A DNA stretch of 34,706 nucleotides from positions 1 to 34,706 of IMG/VR virus record IMGVR_UViG_3300032278_000054. One strand, written 5' to 3'. Origin of the DNA: a virus. The notes under the pieces are model-generated. The model saw nothing but the letters and a program-made list of their open reading frames with translations, was not told the origin of the DNA and ran no database searches. Below, one piece after another: positions 24,383 through 30,046 of the stretch (its first letter is position 1; each line of letters starts with the position of its first letter). A program made the position numbers and the translations under genes.

Positions 24383-24612
24383 CGCTCGTTCTCCTCGACT
24401 CGTTCTCCTCGACTCGCTGATCGCTCATCGCGACGACAGTCGTCGAGGTACTTTGACGCACACTCGACGCTGCAAAACTCCTCGGCCTCGGGGCAGACCC
24501 ACTCCTCGGCCTCCTCGTCCCAGTTGGGCTTGCCGCAGACGCAGACCTCGGCGCAGCCCTCGTCGGGAGGGCCACTGCAACCTGCGGGGTAACTCCATCC
24601 AAAGATACTCAT
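24379..24612 (-). CDS. Small cysteine-rich protein
   Basis: Start 24612 has the AAGGAGAACGAGAC leader with a GCCGGC hairpin (copy 2). The 77-residue product carries CVCGKPNWDEE and FCSVECASKYLDDC, four to six Cys spaced for a zinc site, and a charged C-terminal tail ending VEENER. That tail is translated from the ribosome-binding site of the next gene. The CDS overlaps the annealing-protein start by 4 nt. Confidence 0.6.
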   Translation of the reverse strand: MSIFGWSYPAGCSGPPDEGCAEVCVCGKPNWDEEAEEWVCPEAEEFCSVECASKYLDDCRRDERSASRGERVEENER

Positions 24613-24627
24613 AGTCTCGTTCTCCTT

Positions 24628-24647
24628 GCCGGCTTTGCCCCGCCGGC
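24628..24647 (-). promoter_or_regulatory. Leader hairpin GCCGGC-loop-GCCGGC (copy 2)
   Basis: Identical stem and TTTGCCCC loop (plus-strand spelling) to 21979-21998, with the surrounding 50 nt almost unchanged. It directly precedes AAGGAGAACGAGAC and the start at 24612. Confidence 0.6.
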
Positions 24648-24661
24648 TGGGGATGGGTGGG

Positions 24662-24964
24662 CTAGTAGCTGGTCTCGCCGTAGGACTTCGGGCCGATTGC
24701 CCAGGCGTAGTGATCGTCGCAGGAGAGGTCTTGGCCCGCCTGGTCGAGCAGCTCAAGGGCTGCGTCCTCTGCGCTCATGTTTCGGCAGTTGCGCTCGGCC
24801 CACCCGTCCGCAAGGTACTCGGCGGCGCGGGCCTTCTCTCGGTCGCTTCCGTCTTCAGCCTGATCGATTTCCCTCGCGATTGCCTCGCGAGTCATCCTGG
24901 CCCACGTCCTCTGGATGTTTGCGGGGACTGGAGGGAAGGCAGTGTCGGCGGCCTTGATAGTCAT
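24662..24964 (-). CDS. Hypothetical early protein
   Basis: Start 24964 uses the shared leader. The 100-residue product is helical and acidic (REAIAREIDQAEDGSDREKA, AEDAALELLDQAGQDLSCDD) and ends GPKSYGETSY. It is the first gene after promoter P3, so it is expressed with the SSB/annealing genes. No domain was recognised. Confidence 0.55.
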   Translation of the reverse strand: MTIKAADTAFPPVPANIQRTWARMTREAIAREIDQAEDGSDREKARAAEYLADGWAERNCRNMSAEDAALELLDQAGQDLSCDDHYAWAIGPKSYGETSY

Positions 24965-24980
24965 CGTCTCGTTCTCCTTC

Positions 24981-24999
24981 GGGGCTCTCCGTGAACCCC
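24981..24999 (-). promoter_or_regulatory. Leader hairpin with ACGGA loop (24964 gene)
   Basis: On the minus strand GGGG, one mismatch, TC, loop ACGGA, GA, one mismatch, CCCC (GGGG/CCCC outer stem). Compared with 22486-22504 the stem bases changed together but the loop and the one-base internal mismatch remain. Confidence 0.55.
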
Positions 25000-25011
25000 T
25001 CAACTGCTGAA

Positions 25012-25040
25012 ATTGTATATCCGACAAAGCGGGAAGTCTA
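25012..25040 (-). promoter_or_regulatory. Leftward promoter P3
   Basis: TAGACT (25040-25035) and TACAAT (25017-25012, five of six consensus) on the minus strand are separated by 17 nt. CAGTTGAGG begins 5 nt after the -10. GAAATACGATTT lies upstream. It probably drives the 24964-22569 gene block. Confidence 0.65.
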
Positions 25041-25083
25041 CAGCTAAATCGTATTTCTTTAAATTAGCTTCCACGCTCCCGGT

Positions 25084-25629
25084 CTACCTCCAGCGGATCC
25101 CCTCGACCTGCTCCCAGGCGAACCCATCCGGCACGTCCGCCCCTGCCTTCAGAGCGGCCTTCGCTGCCGTCTTGTCGGGCTCCGTCTTCGTGACTGTCCG
25201 CAGCCAGTCCTGCGGCCACTCAGAGGCCTCCTTCGGGCCTTCGAGCTTCCACGTCTTCGCCAGCCAGAAGGAACGCCCGTCGATGGCGAGCTTCGTGGTG
25301 CCCTTCGTCTCGGCAAGACCGACCATCAACGAGGTGGCCCAGGTCTTGACCCTTGCCAGGCTCTGAGCGTGGGACTTGCGGGCTCGGGAGATGACTGCGG
25401 CCTCTTGCTTGAGCATCTCGGCCTCGGCTTCGATGCGGCGGGCGACGGCTCGGAGTCTGGTGAGCTTGTCTTCGGCAGAGTCTCCGAGCAGCTCATAGAG
25501 GGCCTCGACCTTGGCGTCCAGGCGCTCCAACTCCTCGGCCTCCTGCTCCTCGCCGGCCTCGGCCATGAGGTGGCAGATCTCCTGCTGAATCTCGACAATC
25601 TCAAAGCTCGTGAGTTTTGGGGTTTCCAT
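25084..25629 (-). CDS. Gp157-like recombination-associated protein
   Basis: The start is ATG 25629 behind AAGGAGAACGAACC. The 181-residue product fits the siphovirus Gp157 family: LTSFEIVEIQQEICHLM at the N-terminus, a long coiled-coil middle (EELERLDAKVEALYELLG, RIEAEAEMLKQEAAVISR) and a beta C-terminus with TKTEPDKTAAKAALKAGADV. Gp157-type proteins accompany phage recombination genes and have been linked to resistance to phage in streptococci; the biochemical role is not settled. It is the last gene of the P5 unit. Confidence 0.75.
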   Translation of the reverse strand: METPKLTSFEIVEIQQEICHLMAEAGEEQEAEELERLDAKVEALYELLGDSAEDKLTRLRAVARRIEAEAEMLKQEAAVISRARKSHAQSLARVKTWATSLMVGLAETKGTTKLAIDGRSFWLAKTWKLEGPKEASEWPQDWLRTVTKTEPDKTAAKAALKAGADVPDGFAWEQVEGIRWR

Positions 25630-25825
25630 GGTTCGTTCTCCTTCTGGGTGGGCTCGCTCGGAGCCCGGTTGCACATACCAGGCACACAGGCCCAGGTCCG
25701 AAGGTTGAGGACTTGCCCACCGGGAGCAAGCAGCCCCAGCGTGAGCATCGTCCTGGGATGGTCTTCGCGTCCCTGTCCCAGGGCAGCGATAGCGAGCGGC
25801 TGAGGAACCTCACGACCGCCGCCAC
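25601..25825 (-). CDS. Doubtful small frame in the gap before the Gp157 gene
   Basis: The 180-nt gap between the 26226 gene and the Gp157 gene is open in two frames. This one (74 residues, GTG start at 25825) has small overlaps on both sides, high third-position GC at first and a CLVC pair (PVCLVCATG). The other, from ATG 25847 behind an AAGGG, runs on through Gp157 in a shadow frame for 100 codons more. Neither has strong coding evidence; a degraded gene is also possible. Confidence 0.3.
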   Translation of the reverse strand: MAAVVRFLSRSLSLPWDRDAKTIPGRCSRWGCLLPVGKSSTFGPGPVCLVCATGLRASPPRRRTNHGNPKTHEL

Positions 25826-26226
25826 GAGTCGTCTTCGTAGCAGTCATGACAGCCCTTGACGTCGAGAGCTTCGAGCGTGAGGAGGTCTTGTACGATCACC
25901 ATCGAGCCGCAGCCACCGCAGCGAACCGAGGCAGGGGGCCGGCTCACGGTCTCGGTGATTTCCAGGGGCGTGATCATCTGCTCACGGTTCAGGAGAGCCA
26001 CGACGAAGCGGCGGCCCTTGCCGAAGCGGTCCGAGACCTCGCAGCGGATCACGTCCACGTCGAAGGACTCACGCCGAGCCAGCTCGGAGTCAATCGAGGC
26101 GTCGTGAGCCATCTTGCGGGCGACCTGTCGGCACTCGGCTCGGGTGTCGACGAACTGCGAGACCTTGCCCCAGGTGCCGTCAGATCGGGTCTGGGCCCAC
26201 TGGGACCGGGCCAGGTAGACGCGCAT
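25810..26226 (-). CDS. Hypothetical protein with C-terminal zinc ribbon
   Basis: The start ATG 26226 overlaps the previous stop (TGATG) after GGGGGAG. The 138-residue product opens MRVYLARSQWAQTRSDGTW and has a beta-helix part and a C-terminal CGGCGSMVIVQD, CHDCYED set: two CxxC pairs that make a zinc ribbon. It is the last member of the coupled series A-E. Such ribbons often bind DNA or RNA; the exact role is unknown. Confidence 0.6.
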   Translation of the reverse strand: MRVYLARSQWAQTRSDGTWGKVSQFVDTRAECRQVARKMAHDASIDSELARRESFDVDVIRCEVSDRFGKGRRFVVALLNREQMITPLEITETVSRPPASVRCGGCGSMVIVQDLLTLEALDVKGCHDCYEDDSWRRS

Positions 26227-26588
26227 CACTCCCCCCATCCCTGGTCCAGAGCAATCTGGAGGACCTCACGGGGAATCATGATCGGAGCCTCGTCGCTGTC
26301 GCGGAATACGGCGGCAGTCGGCTCGCCCCGGAAGTAGCCGAAGGCGATCTGGACCTCCTGGCCGTCGGCTCCGTTGACGAAATGGAGCGCGGGTGGTGCG
26401 TCGACGTTGAGGACGCGCCTCAGTGCCGCAGCAACCATCCCTCGATCCGTCTCGGTGACCTTGTTGGCCTCAGCGGCTTCGAGCAGGCAGCCCCAAAACT
26501 CTGAGCGGGACGGCTGGGCCTTGAGAAGCCGGGCGACCGCTTGGCGGAAGGCGGCGGGGTCTGTCAGGTCGGGCTTGCTCGTCACCGT
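26226..26588 (-). CDS. Hypothetical protein D, start by ACG or GTG
   Basis: The C-D junction carries CGGAGGAGGCCTGAGACGG. An in-frame ACG (26588-26586) sits 9 nt after GGAGG and one nt after the upstream stop; a GTG follows directly (26585). From the GTG the protein is 119 residues, starting MTSKPDLTDPAAFRQAVARL, with a conserved-looking end (VQIAFGYFRGEPTAAVFRD, IPREVLQIALDQGWGE). An ATG at 26705 would force a 117-nt overlap into gene C in another frame and has no ribosome site. No family was recognised. Confidence 0.6.
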   Translation of the reverse strand, partial: TVTSKPDLTDPAAFRQAVARLLKAQPSRSEFWGCLLEAAEANKVTETDRGMVAAALRRVLNVDAPPALHFVNGADGQEVQIAFGYFRGEPTAAVFRDSDEAPIMIPREVLQIALDQGWGE

Positions 26589-26603
26589 CTCAGGCCTCCT
26601 CCG
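26585..26603 (-). repeat. Junction element 3 (C/D), CGGAGGAGGCCTGAGACGG
   Basis: Third copy. Here a GTG directly follows the ACG, so gene D could use either codon. Confidence 0.85.
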
Positions 26604-26826
26604 AGATAATGAAATAGTGCCTGACGCGGCACCCAGAGACAGAGCAGGATCCGATGTATCCGCGCCGGACAAGCGAGCGGAGCGCAGCTCTTCCTTCGCC
26701 GGCAACGGTCAATGCGTTCGCGCAAGTGATTCCCCCTTGGATGTCCTCATAGGCAAGCCGCTCGGCTGCCGAGAGGGGCCGTCTGGGGCTCTCTTCTTCG
26801 TTCCGGGCGTGGTAGTGAAGAACCGT
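26590..26826 (-). CDS. Small protein C, apparent ACG start
   Basis: From the ACG at 26826 the frame gives 78 residues ending YFIISEEA, with helices (LSAAERLAYEDIQ, RAALRSLVRRGYIGS) resembling a winged-helix layout and cysteines in CSVSGCRV. No ATG, GTG or TTG gives this frame in full: the first TTG is about codon 39, without a ribosome site, and no upstream start was found before a stop. The codon use and continuity argue for a real gene. The GGAGG (26840-26836) lies 9 nt before the ACG. Confidence 0.55.
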   Translation of the reverse strand, partial: TVLHYHARNEEESPRRPLSAAERLAYEDIQGGITCANALTVAGEGRAALRSLVRRGYIGSCSVSGCRVRHYFIISEEA

Positions 26827-26841
26827 CTCAGGCCACCTCCG
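26823..26841 (-). repeat. Junction element 2 (B/C), CGGAGGTGGCCTGAGACGG
   Basis: Second copy of the 19-nt element, same geometry: GGAGG, 9 nt, ACG in the downstream frame, stop of gene B in between. The variable base falls at a second codon position (Gly/Val/Glu), whereas silent positions are conserved. Confidence 0.85.
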
Positions 26842-27019
26842 TGGGCTCGGCGGCGAACTTCGCGGCGGCGAGGATGGCGTTGGCTTTCCCGAGGGCGCTG
26901 CTGAGCTGTCGCTTCTGATCGGGGGTCAGAATCCCACCCTCAGAGGAGGCCTTGGCTCCGCTCGCGCGGCGGATAAGCCTGTCCAGCTCTGCCTGAATCT
27001 TCGCGATGCTCGTGTCCGT
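26828..27019 (-). CDS. Small helical protein B, apparent ACG start
   Basis: From ACG 27019, 9 nt after GGAGG, the product is 63 residues: DTSIAKIQAELDRLIRRA, then LTPDQKRQLSSALGKANAIL and an Ala/Glu-rich end TEVA. It is a predicted helical hairpin. The only upstream in-frame ATG (27076) lies 55 nt inside gene A and has no ribosome binding site. The stop (TGA 26830-26828) is itself inside the next CGGAGGNGGCCTGAGACGG element. Confidence 0.55.
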   Translation of the reverse strand, partial: TDTSIAKIQAELDRLIRRASGAKASSEGGILTPDQKRQLSSALGKANAILAAAKFAAEPTEVA

Positions 27020-27034
27020 CTCAGGCCCCCTCCG
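27016..27034 (-). repeat. Junction element 1 (A/B), CGGAGGGGGCCTGAGACGG
   Basis: One of three 19-nt elements at successive gene junctions that differ at one base only. It contains the SD-like GGAGG, the stop TGA of the upstream gene and an ACG one base after the stop, in the +1 frame. Confidence 0.85.
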
Positions 27035-27245
27035 AGGGACGCCCGGGCATCCGGCCGAAGGAATCGTAGAAGGCATCTTGGACGTCGATCATCCGGTTGA
27101 CGGCCGCGCGGTAGTCGTCGTGGCGCCCCCGTCCGAGAGCGCTGTCGGCGTCCCGGTTCAGGCGGGCGAGAATGTCGAGCACTCGTTGCTCGGCCTTGGT
27201 CATCGACTCCGCGGGGCAGGCGCCAAGGGTCTTGTTGTTGGTCAT
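27021..27245 (-). CDS. Small protein A, first gene of the ACG-coupled series
   Basis: Start ATG 27245 has the GAAGGAGAACGAGACG leader. The 74-residue product (KAEQRVLDILARLNRDAD, DDYRAAVNRMIDVQDAFYDS) is helical and ends RPSEGA. It is transcribed from P5. The last codons GAG GGG GCC TGA form part of the repeated junction element. No family was recognised. Confidence 0.65.
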   Translation of the reverse strand: MTNNKTLGACPAESMTKAEQRVLDILARLNRDADSALGRGRHDDYRAAVNRMIDVQDAFYDSFGRMPGRPSEGA

Positions 27246-27261
27246 CGTCTCGTTCTCCTTC

Positions 27262-27276
27262 GGCGCTCCGTGCGCC
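27262..27276 (-). promoter_or_regulatory. Leader hairpin with ACGGA loop (27245 gene)
   Basis: On the minus strand GGCGC, loop ACGGA, GCGCC forms a perfect 5-bp stem immediately before GAAGGAG. It is the third leader with this loop. Confidence 0.6.
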
Positions 27277-27288
27277 TCAACTGTCCTA

Positions 27289-27317
27289 ATCGTATATCGG
27301 TTGATTGGCGCTGTAAA
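27289..27317 (-). promoter_or_regulatory. Leftward promoter P5
   Basis: TTTACA (27317-27312) and TACGAT (27294-27289) on the minus strand are 17 nt apart. CAGTTGAGG starts 5 nt after the -10. The surrounding gap (27246-27360) is AT-rich. Confidence 0.6.
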
Positions 27318-27360
27318 GCCAGAATCCGATCTTGTTTGACGATTTCTCGCAAAATCAAAC

Positions 27361-27942
27361 CTATTCTGCCTCCTGCTCCCGCTCCTCCATGGTTGCTCGG
27401 TACTCGTTCAGAGCCTTGCTCACTCCGATCTCAGTGGCCCGATTCTGGAGCCACTCCAGATGCCCATCGGGCAGAGGCTTCGGCTTCGGCCTGGCGAGCA
27501 CATACCCGGCATTCTTCAGGAAGTCCCCGGCTGGGGTCATCGCAGCCCACCGGGGCCGAGACATCCACCACTCTCCAGAAGAGCAAGAGCAGCGGGTGAC
27601 GAAGTCGTAACCGTCCGGGCCGTTCAGCTCGATGCGACCGTAATGACAACCGAGCGAGCAGTGAGGATTGAACGGGGGCCGGTCTCTGGCGACCTCGGGC
27701 GACTTCTGCCGAGACCACGCCATCAAGACATCGTCCGGCGTCAGCTTGCCCCACCGCTTCCCCTTGTCGGTCTGCTCGGAGTGGTGGGTCCGGGCCTCTC
27801 GGATGCAGGCGTCCAGCTTGTCGTCTGGGATGTCTTGCAGCTCGCGGAGCCAGACCCCCACGATGTCGCCGGCAGGCGAGCGTCCTCGGCTCGTGGCTTC
27901 GAGGTGGGCTCGGATCAGCCTCAGTCGGTCGTTGACGGTCAT
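27361..27942 (-). CDS. Hypothetical early protein with a Cys/His cluster
   Basis: The start ATG 27942 overlaps the methyltransferase stop (ATGA) and follows AAGGAGAACGAACG. The 193-residue product has a helical N-terminus (VNDRLRLIRAHLEATSRGRS, WLRELQDIPDDKLDACIREA), then HCSLGCHYGRIELNGPDGYD and RCSCSSGEWW, a likely metal site, and a charged end. The position after initiator and methyltransferase and the 'W..L..I..D.L' style opening would suit a helicase-loader-like protein, but this is only a guess. Confidence 0.5.
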   Translation of the reverse strand: MTVNDRLRLIRAHLEATSRGRSPAGDIVGVWLRELQDIPDDKLDACIREARTHHSEQTDKGKRWGKLTPDDVLMAWSRQKSPEVARDRPPFNPHCSLGCHYGRIELNGPDGYDFVTRCSCSSGEWWMSRPRWAAMTPAGDFLKNAGYVLARPKPKPLPDGHLEWLQNRATEIGVSKALNEYRATMEEREQEAE

Positions 27943-28736
27943 CGTTCGTTCTCCTTCTGGTGGTGGGGGTCGTCGTGGGGGCCTGGACATGGGCACTTTC
28001 CCCAGTGCTCCTGACAGAGGAGGCACCACCGCTCCTCGCAGTCGTCGCAATGCACAACATGCTTGTACGGATCGTCAGGGCCTTCCTTTGCCGCATCTCT
28101 GGTGGCAGCCCTTGGCAGTGGTAGCGTCGTCTGGACGGGCACCAGCCTCGCGTCACCCCACTGAGCAGCCATCGCCTCCGCGATGCCTGAGTAGGTTTCA
28201 CTCCGGATCTTCCATCGGCCCTCGCCAGGGCCGAGCCTGTTCTGCCCTGTGTCGGACTGGTTCGCCCACCTGGGCAGCCCGTCCACGATCCGGGGCCCGA
28301 CAAGGGGGCCTGTCGGGACAAGTGAAGGGAGCCCCTGGAGCCACAGACAGGTCGACTTGCTCGCGTCGTGTCCGAATTGCCACGGCTGGATGATCTGATC
28401 GGGTGGGCGGATTCGAGACGAGATCACCCCGACAGGATTCTCCAGGGCAATCCTCAGAATCGGAGCGTCCAGAAGCGTCCTCACAAACTCCAGAGCCTCC
28501 CGCTGCTCCTCCTGCTTCTCATCGAACCACCGGGCGCCGCTGACGCAGAGATGGGTACAGGGAGGATGGGCGACCATCAGGTCCCAGCCATCGTCCAGCA
28601 CGCCGAGCACGTCCCCCACAACGTGAGGCCCCGGAGCCTCAGTCGGCAGCAAGTCACAAGACACCGCATCGTGTCCGAGTCGCCGGAACGCATCCCGGAC
28701 CGTCCCGCTGTACTCGCAAGCCACCAGAACTCTCAT
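27939..28736 (-). CDS. DNA cytosine C5-methyltransferase-like protein
   Basis: Start ATG 28736 follows AAGGAGAACGAGCG. The 265-residue product opens MRVLVACEYSGTVRDAFRRL, a SAM-binding motif I style, followed by CDLLPTE, AHPPCTHLCVSGARWF (catalytic Cys about 60, in a PPC context) and ALENPVG (motif VI, residues 98-103). These mark the C5-MTase fold, in a shortened phage type that seems to lack the usual extended target-recognition domain. A Cys/His-rich tail (HCDDCEERWCLLCQEHWGKC) is added at the end. The likely role is protection of phage DNA from restriction. Confidence 0.75.
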   Translation of the reverse strand: MRVLVACEYSGTVRDAFRRLGHDAVSCDLLPTEAPGPHVVGDVLGVLDDGWDLMVAHPPCTHLCVSGARWFDEKQEEQREALEFVRTLLDAPILRIALENPVGVISSRIRPPDQIIQPWQFGHDASKSTCLWLQGLPSLVPTGPLVGPRIVDGLPRWANQSDTGQNRLGPGEGRWKIRSETYSGIAEAMAAQWGDARLVPVQTTLPLPRAATRDAAKEGPDDPYKHVVHCDDCEERWCLLCQEHWGKCPCPGPHDDPHHQKENER

Positions 28737-28841
28737 CGCTCGTTCTCCTTCTCTGTGCCGCTCTCTGCGGCGGTTGCTCCCTTTGCCCCTTGTCGGCATA
28801 CCCGAAAACCCGAAAAGGGCCTTAGAGCGGACGACAGGGCC

Positions 28842-29759
28842 TCAGAATGTAGCCCCTAGGCTCCGGGCTACGGCCAGTGCTTCGTCCTCCAGGGATGCCG
28901 GCGAGCTGCCGCCCCGCTCCTGAGCCCTGGACCACCAGTTGCCCAGGAAGCGCCTCACCTGCTTCTTCTTCCGGGTCGGATTCGACTGCTCCCAGGCCCG
29001 AGCCTTCCGAGCCTCTCCCAGCAGGTCGACATCCGGGTAGGCCTCGGCGCTCGACTCCAGCCAGCCCTCGAAGCTCTCGGGGTTCCCGGTCAGCTTCGGC
29101 CATGTGCTCCGGACGAACTCCTCCAGGGCCCCAGTAGAACCTAGAGAACCTAGAGAACCTAGAGAACCTAGAGAACGATCTATACCCTCTCCCCCTATAG
29201 TCCCCCTCTCCCTAGCAAGAGAACTACTAGAACCAATATCTATGTCAGGTGAGTAGGTACGAAGTACCTGCTCACAAGACCTCTCGCTAGAGAGGTCCTC
29301 TCCGGAGTCCGGAGTCCGGATAGGGGCGACCATTGGTTGACCTTTGGTCGTCCTTTGGTCGACCTTTGGTAAACCTTTGGTTGTCCTTTGGTCGACCAAG
29401 GGTTGTCCTTTGGTTGTCCTTTGGTCGTCCAAGGGGGGCTGAGGGCAGCTCGAAGCGGTCTCGTTTCGATGCGGTTTCTGGTGCTTCAGGAAGTTCGGCA
29501 GCGCTCCGAATCGTCTGCCGTTCACTTCGTAGAGCACCAGCACCTCAGCCCCCACCAGCTCGGCTCCGAGCGCCTGGACATCCAGGCCAGGCTCGTGAGG
29601 GAAGGCCTCGCCGAGGACACGGGCAGGGAGCCACCGGAGTCGGCCTTCCCGGTCGGCCTGAGTCCAGAGCGACAGGAAGAGCAACCGGGCGTGAGGTGAG
29701 CAGGCAGCGAGGTCCTCGTGCAAGAAGACCTCGGGGTTCAAGAGTCGGGTCCTTGCCAC
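28842..29759 (-). CDS. Replication initiator with embedded origin
   Basis: The start GTG 29759 lies one nt after the HTH gene stop, behind GAGGGG. The 305-residue protein has an N-terminal winged-helix-type region (TRLLNPEVFLHEDLAACSPH, LLFLSLWTQADREGRLRWLP, then FLKHQKPHRNE), as in phage replisome organisers related to lambda O or DnaD-like proteins. The middle is low-complexity and repetitive: 11-residue repeats (DQRTTKGQPLV style) are the protein translation of the DNA iterons, and SLG repeats come from the 9-bp tandem. The C-terminus (EEFVRSTWPKLTGNPESF, RRFLGNWWSRAQ) probably contacts the helicase or its loader. An initiator whose gene holds its own origin is the lambda O arrangement. 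Confidence 0.78.
   Translation of the reverse strand: MARTRLLNPEVFLHEDLAACSPHARLLFLSLWTQADREGRLRWLPARVLGEAFPHEPGLDVQALGAELVGAEVLVLYEVNGRRFGALPNFLKHQKPHRNETASSCPQPPLDDQRTTKGQPLVDQRTTKGLPKVDQRTTKGQPMVAPIRTPDSGEDLSSERSCEQVLRTYSPDIDIGSSSSLARERGTIGGEGIDRSLGSLGSLGSLGSTGALEEFVRSTWPKLTGNPESFEGWLESSAEAYPDVDLLGEARKARAWEQSNPTRKKKQVRRFLGNWWSRAQERGGSSPASLEDEALAVARSLGATF
29141..29176. repeat. Tandem repeat 4 x CTAGAGAAC
   Basis: Four perfect 9-bp units plus a partial unit upstream. In the initiator they encode repeated Ser-Leu-Gly on the minus strand. Confidence 0.9.
29249..29275. repeat. Inverted repeat in the origin region
   Basis: GTGAGTAGGTAC (29249-29260) and GTACCTGCTCAC (29264-29275) pair with one mismatch around a GAA loop. 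A second perfect inverted repeat follows at 29278-29297. Confidence 0.8.
29330..29436. repeat. Iteron array: ten 11-bp units, core CCTTTGGT
   Basis: Cores start at 29330, 29341, 29352, 29363, 29374, 29385, 29396, 29407, 29418 and 29429, exactly 11 bp apart. Seven match CCTTTGGT perfectly; 29330 (CCATTGGT), 29396 (CCAAGGGT) and 29429 (CCAAGGGG) are degenerate. The 3-bp spacers vary. The spacing approximates one helical turn, so initiator molecules could bind along one face of the DNA. Confidence 0.85.
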
Positions 29760-29760
29760 T

Positions 29761-29955
29761 TCAGCCCCTCGCCTCGCTGCTGTCTTCCTTCTCTTCGAGC
29801 CACTCGTCCAGGCGGGTCTCGCTGACTCGCCACTGGTTGCCGAGCTTGACCGCTGGGATGTCTCCAGCTCTGACCATCGTGTAGACCGTGCTCTCGCTGA
29901 GCTTGAGCAGGCTGGCCACCTCACTCACGGTGAGGAATTCTGCGCGCATTTCCAT
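29761..29955 (-). CDS. Excisionase-family (AlpA/MerR-like) HTH protein
   Basis: The start is ATG 29955 with AAGGA upstream. The 64-residue protein has the typical excisionase/HTH_17 pattern: EFLTVSEVASLLKLSESTVY, then MVRAGDIPAVKLGNQWRVSE, then LDEWLEE. It is the first leftward gene after the divergent region and is almost joined to the initiator gene, so it may act as an early regulator or an origin-linked protein. No integrase was seen, so excision is unlikely to be its job here. Confidence 0.8.
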   Translation of the reverse strand: MEMRAEFLTVSEVASLLKLSESTVYTMVRAGDIPAVKLGNQWRVSETRLDEWLEEKEDSSEARG

Positions 29956-30046
29956 CGCTGATCCTTGTCTGCTAGGATTGACTTCGGGCTGGTCATCATT
30001 GCCAACCGTTACCAAAGCTTAACAGAGATTGACAGGGAGCGGAACC
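29956..30046. promoter_or_regulatory. Divergent control region with an iteron-like box
   Basis: The 91-nt gap between the leftward HTH gene and the rightward ParB-methyltransferase gene is the only divergent start in the core. It contains GCTTTGGT on the minus strand (30018-30011), seven of eight matches to the origin iteron core, next to GTAACGGTTGG. The leftward strand has TTAAGC and AATGAT about 16 nt apart as weak promoter boxes. Initiator-dependent control is possible. Confidence 0.45.

Larger units (their letters stand above)
29141..29436. other. Putative origin of replication
   Basis: This composite region inside the initiator gene has four 9-bp CTAGAGAAC repeats (29141-29176), an AT-richer stretch (about 29177-29250), a 12-bp inverted repeat with one mismatch (29249-29275), a perfect 8-bp inverted repeat (GACCTCTC/GAGAGGTC, 29278-29297), TCCGGAG tandem repeats (29301-29320) and ten 11-bp iterons. 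The combination of iterons, hairpins and an unwinding-prone stretch is characteristic of iteron origins. Confidence 0.72.

Noticed and set aside
26823-27034. prfB-like +1 programmed frameshift as the main explanation of the junctions
   Set aside because: The SD-like GGAGG just before GCC TGA is reminiscent, but GCC to CCU re-pairing is poor, and the TGA-N-ACG spacing fits reinitiation. It is kept as the rival hypothesis only.
29330-29436. CRISPR array
   Set aside because: Units are 11 bp with 3-bp spacers and lie inside a coding gene; no repeats of 23-47 bp with unique spacers were seen.
30029-30046. TTG start at 30029 for the ParB-methyltransferase
   Set aside because: AGGGAG is positioned for the in-frame GTG at 30047 and would be inside the coding part if the TTG were used.
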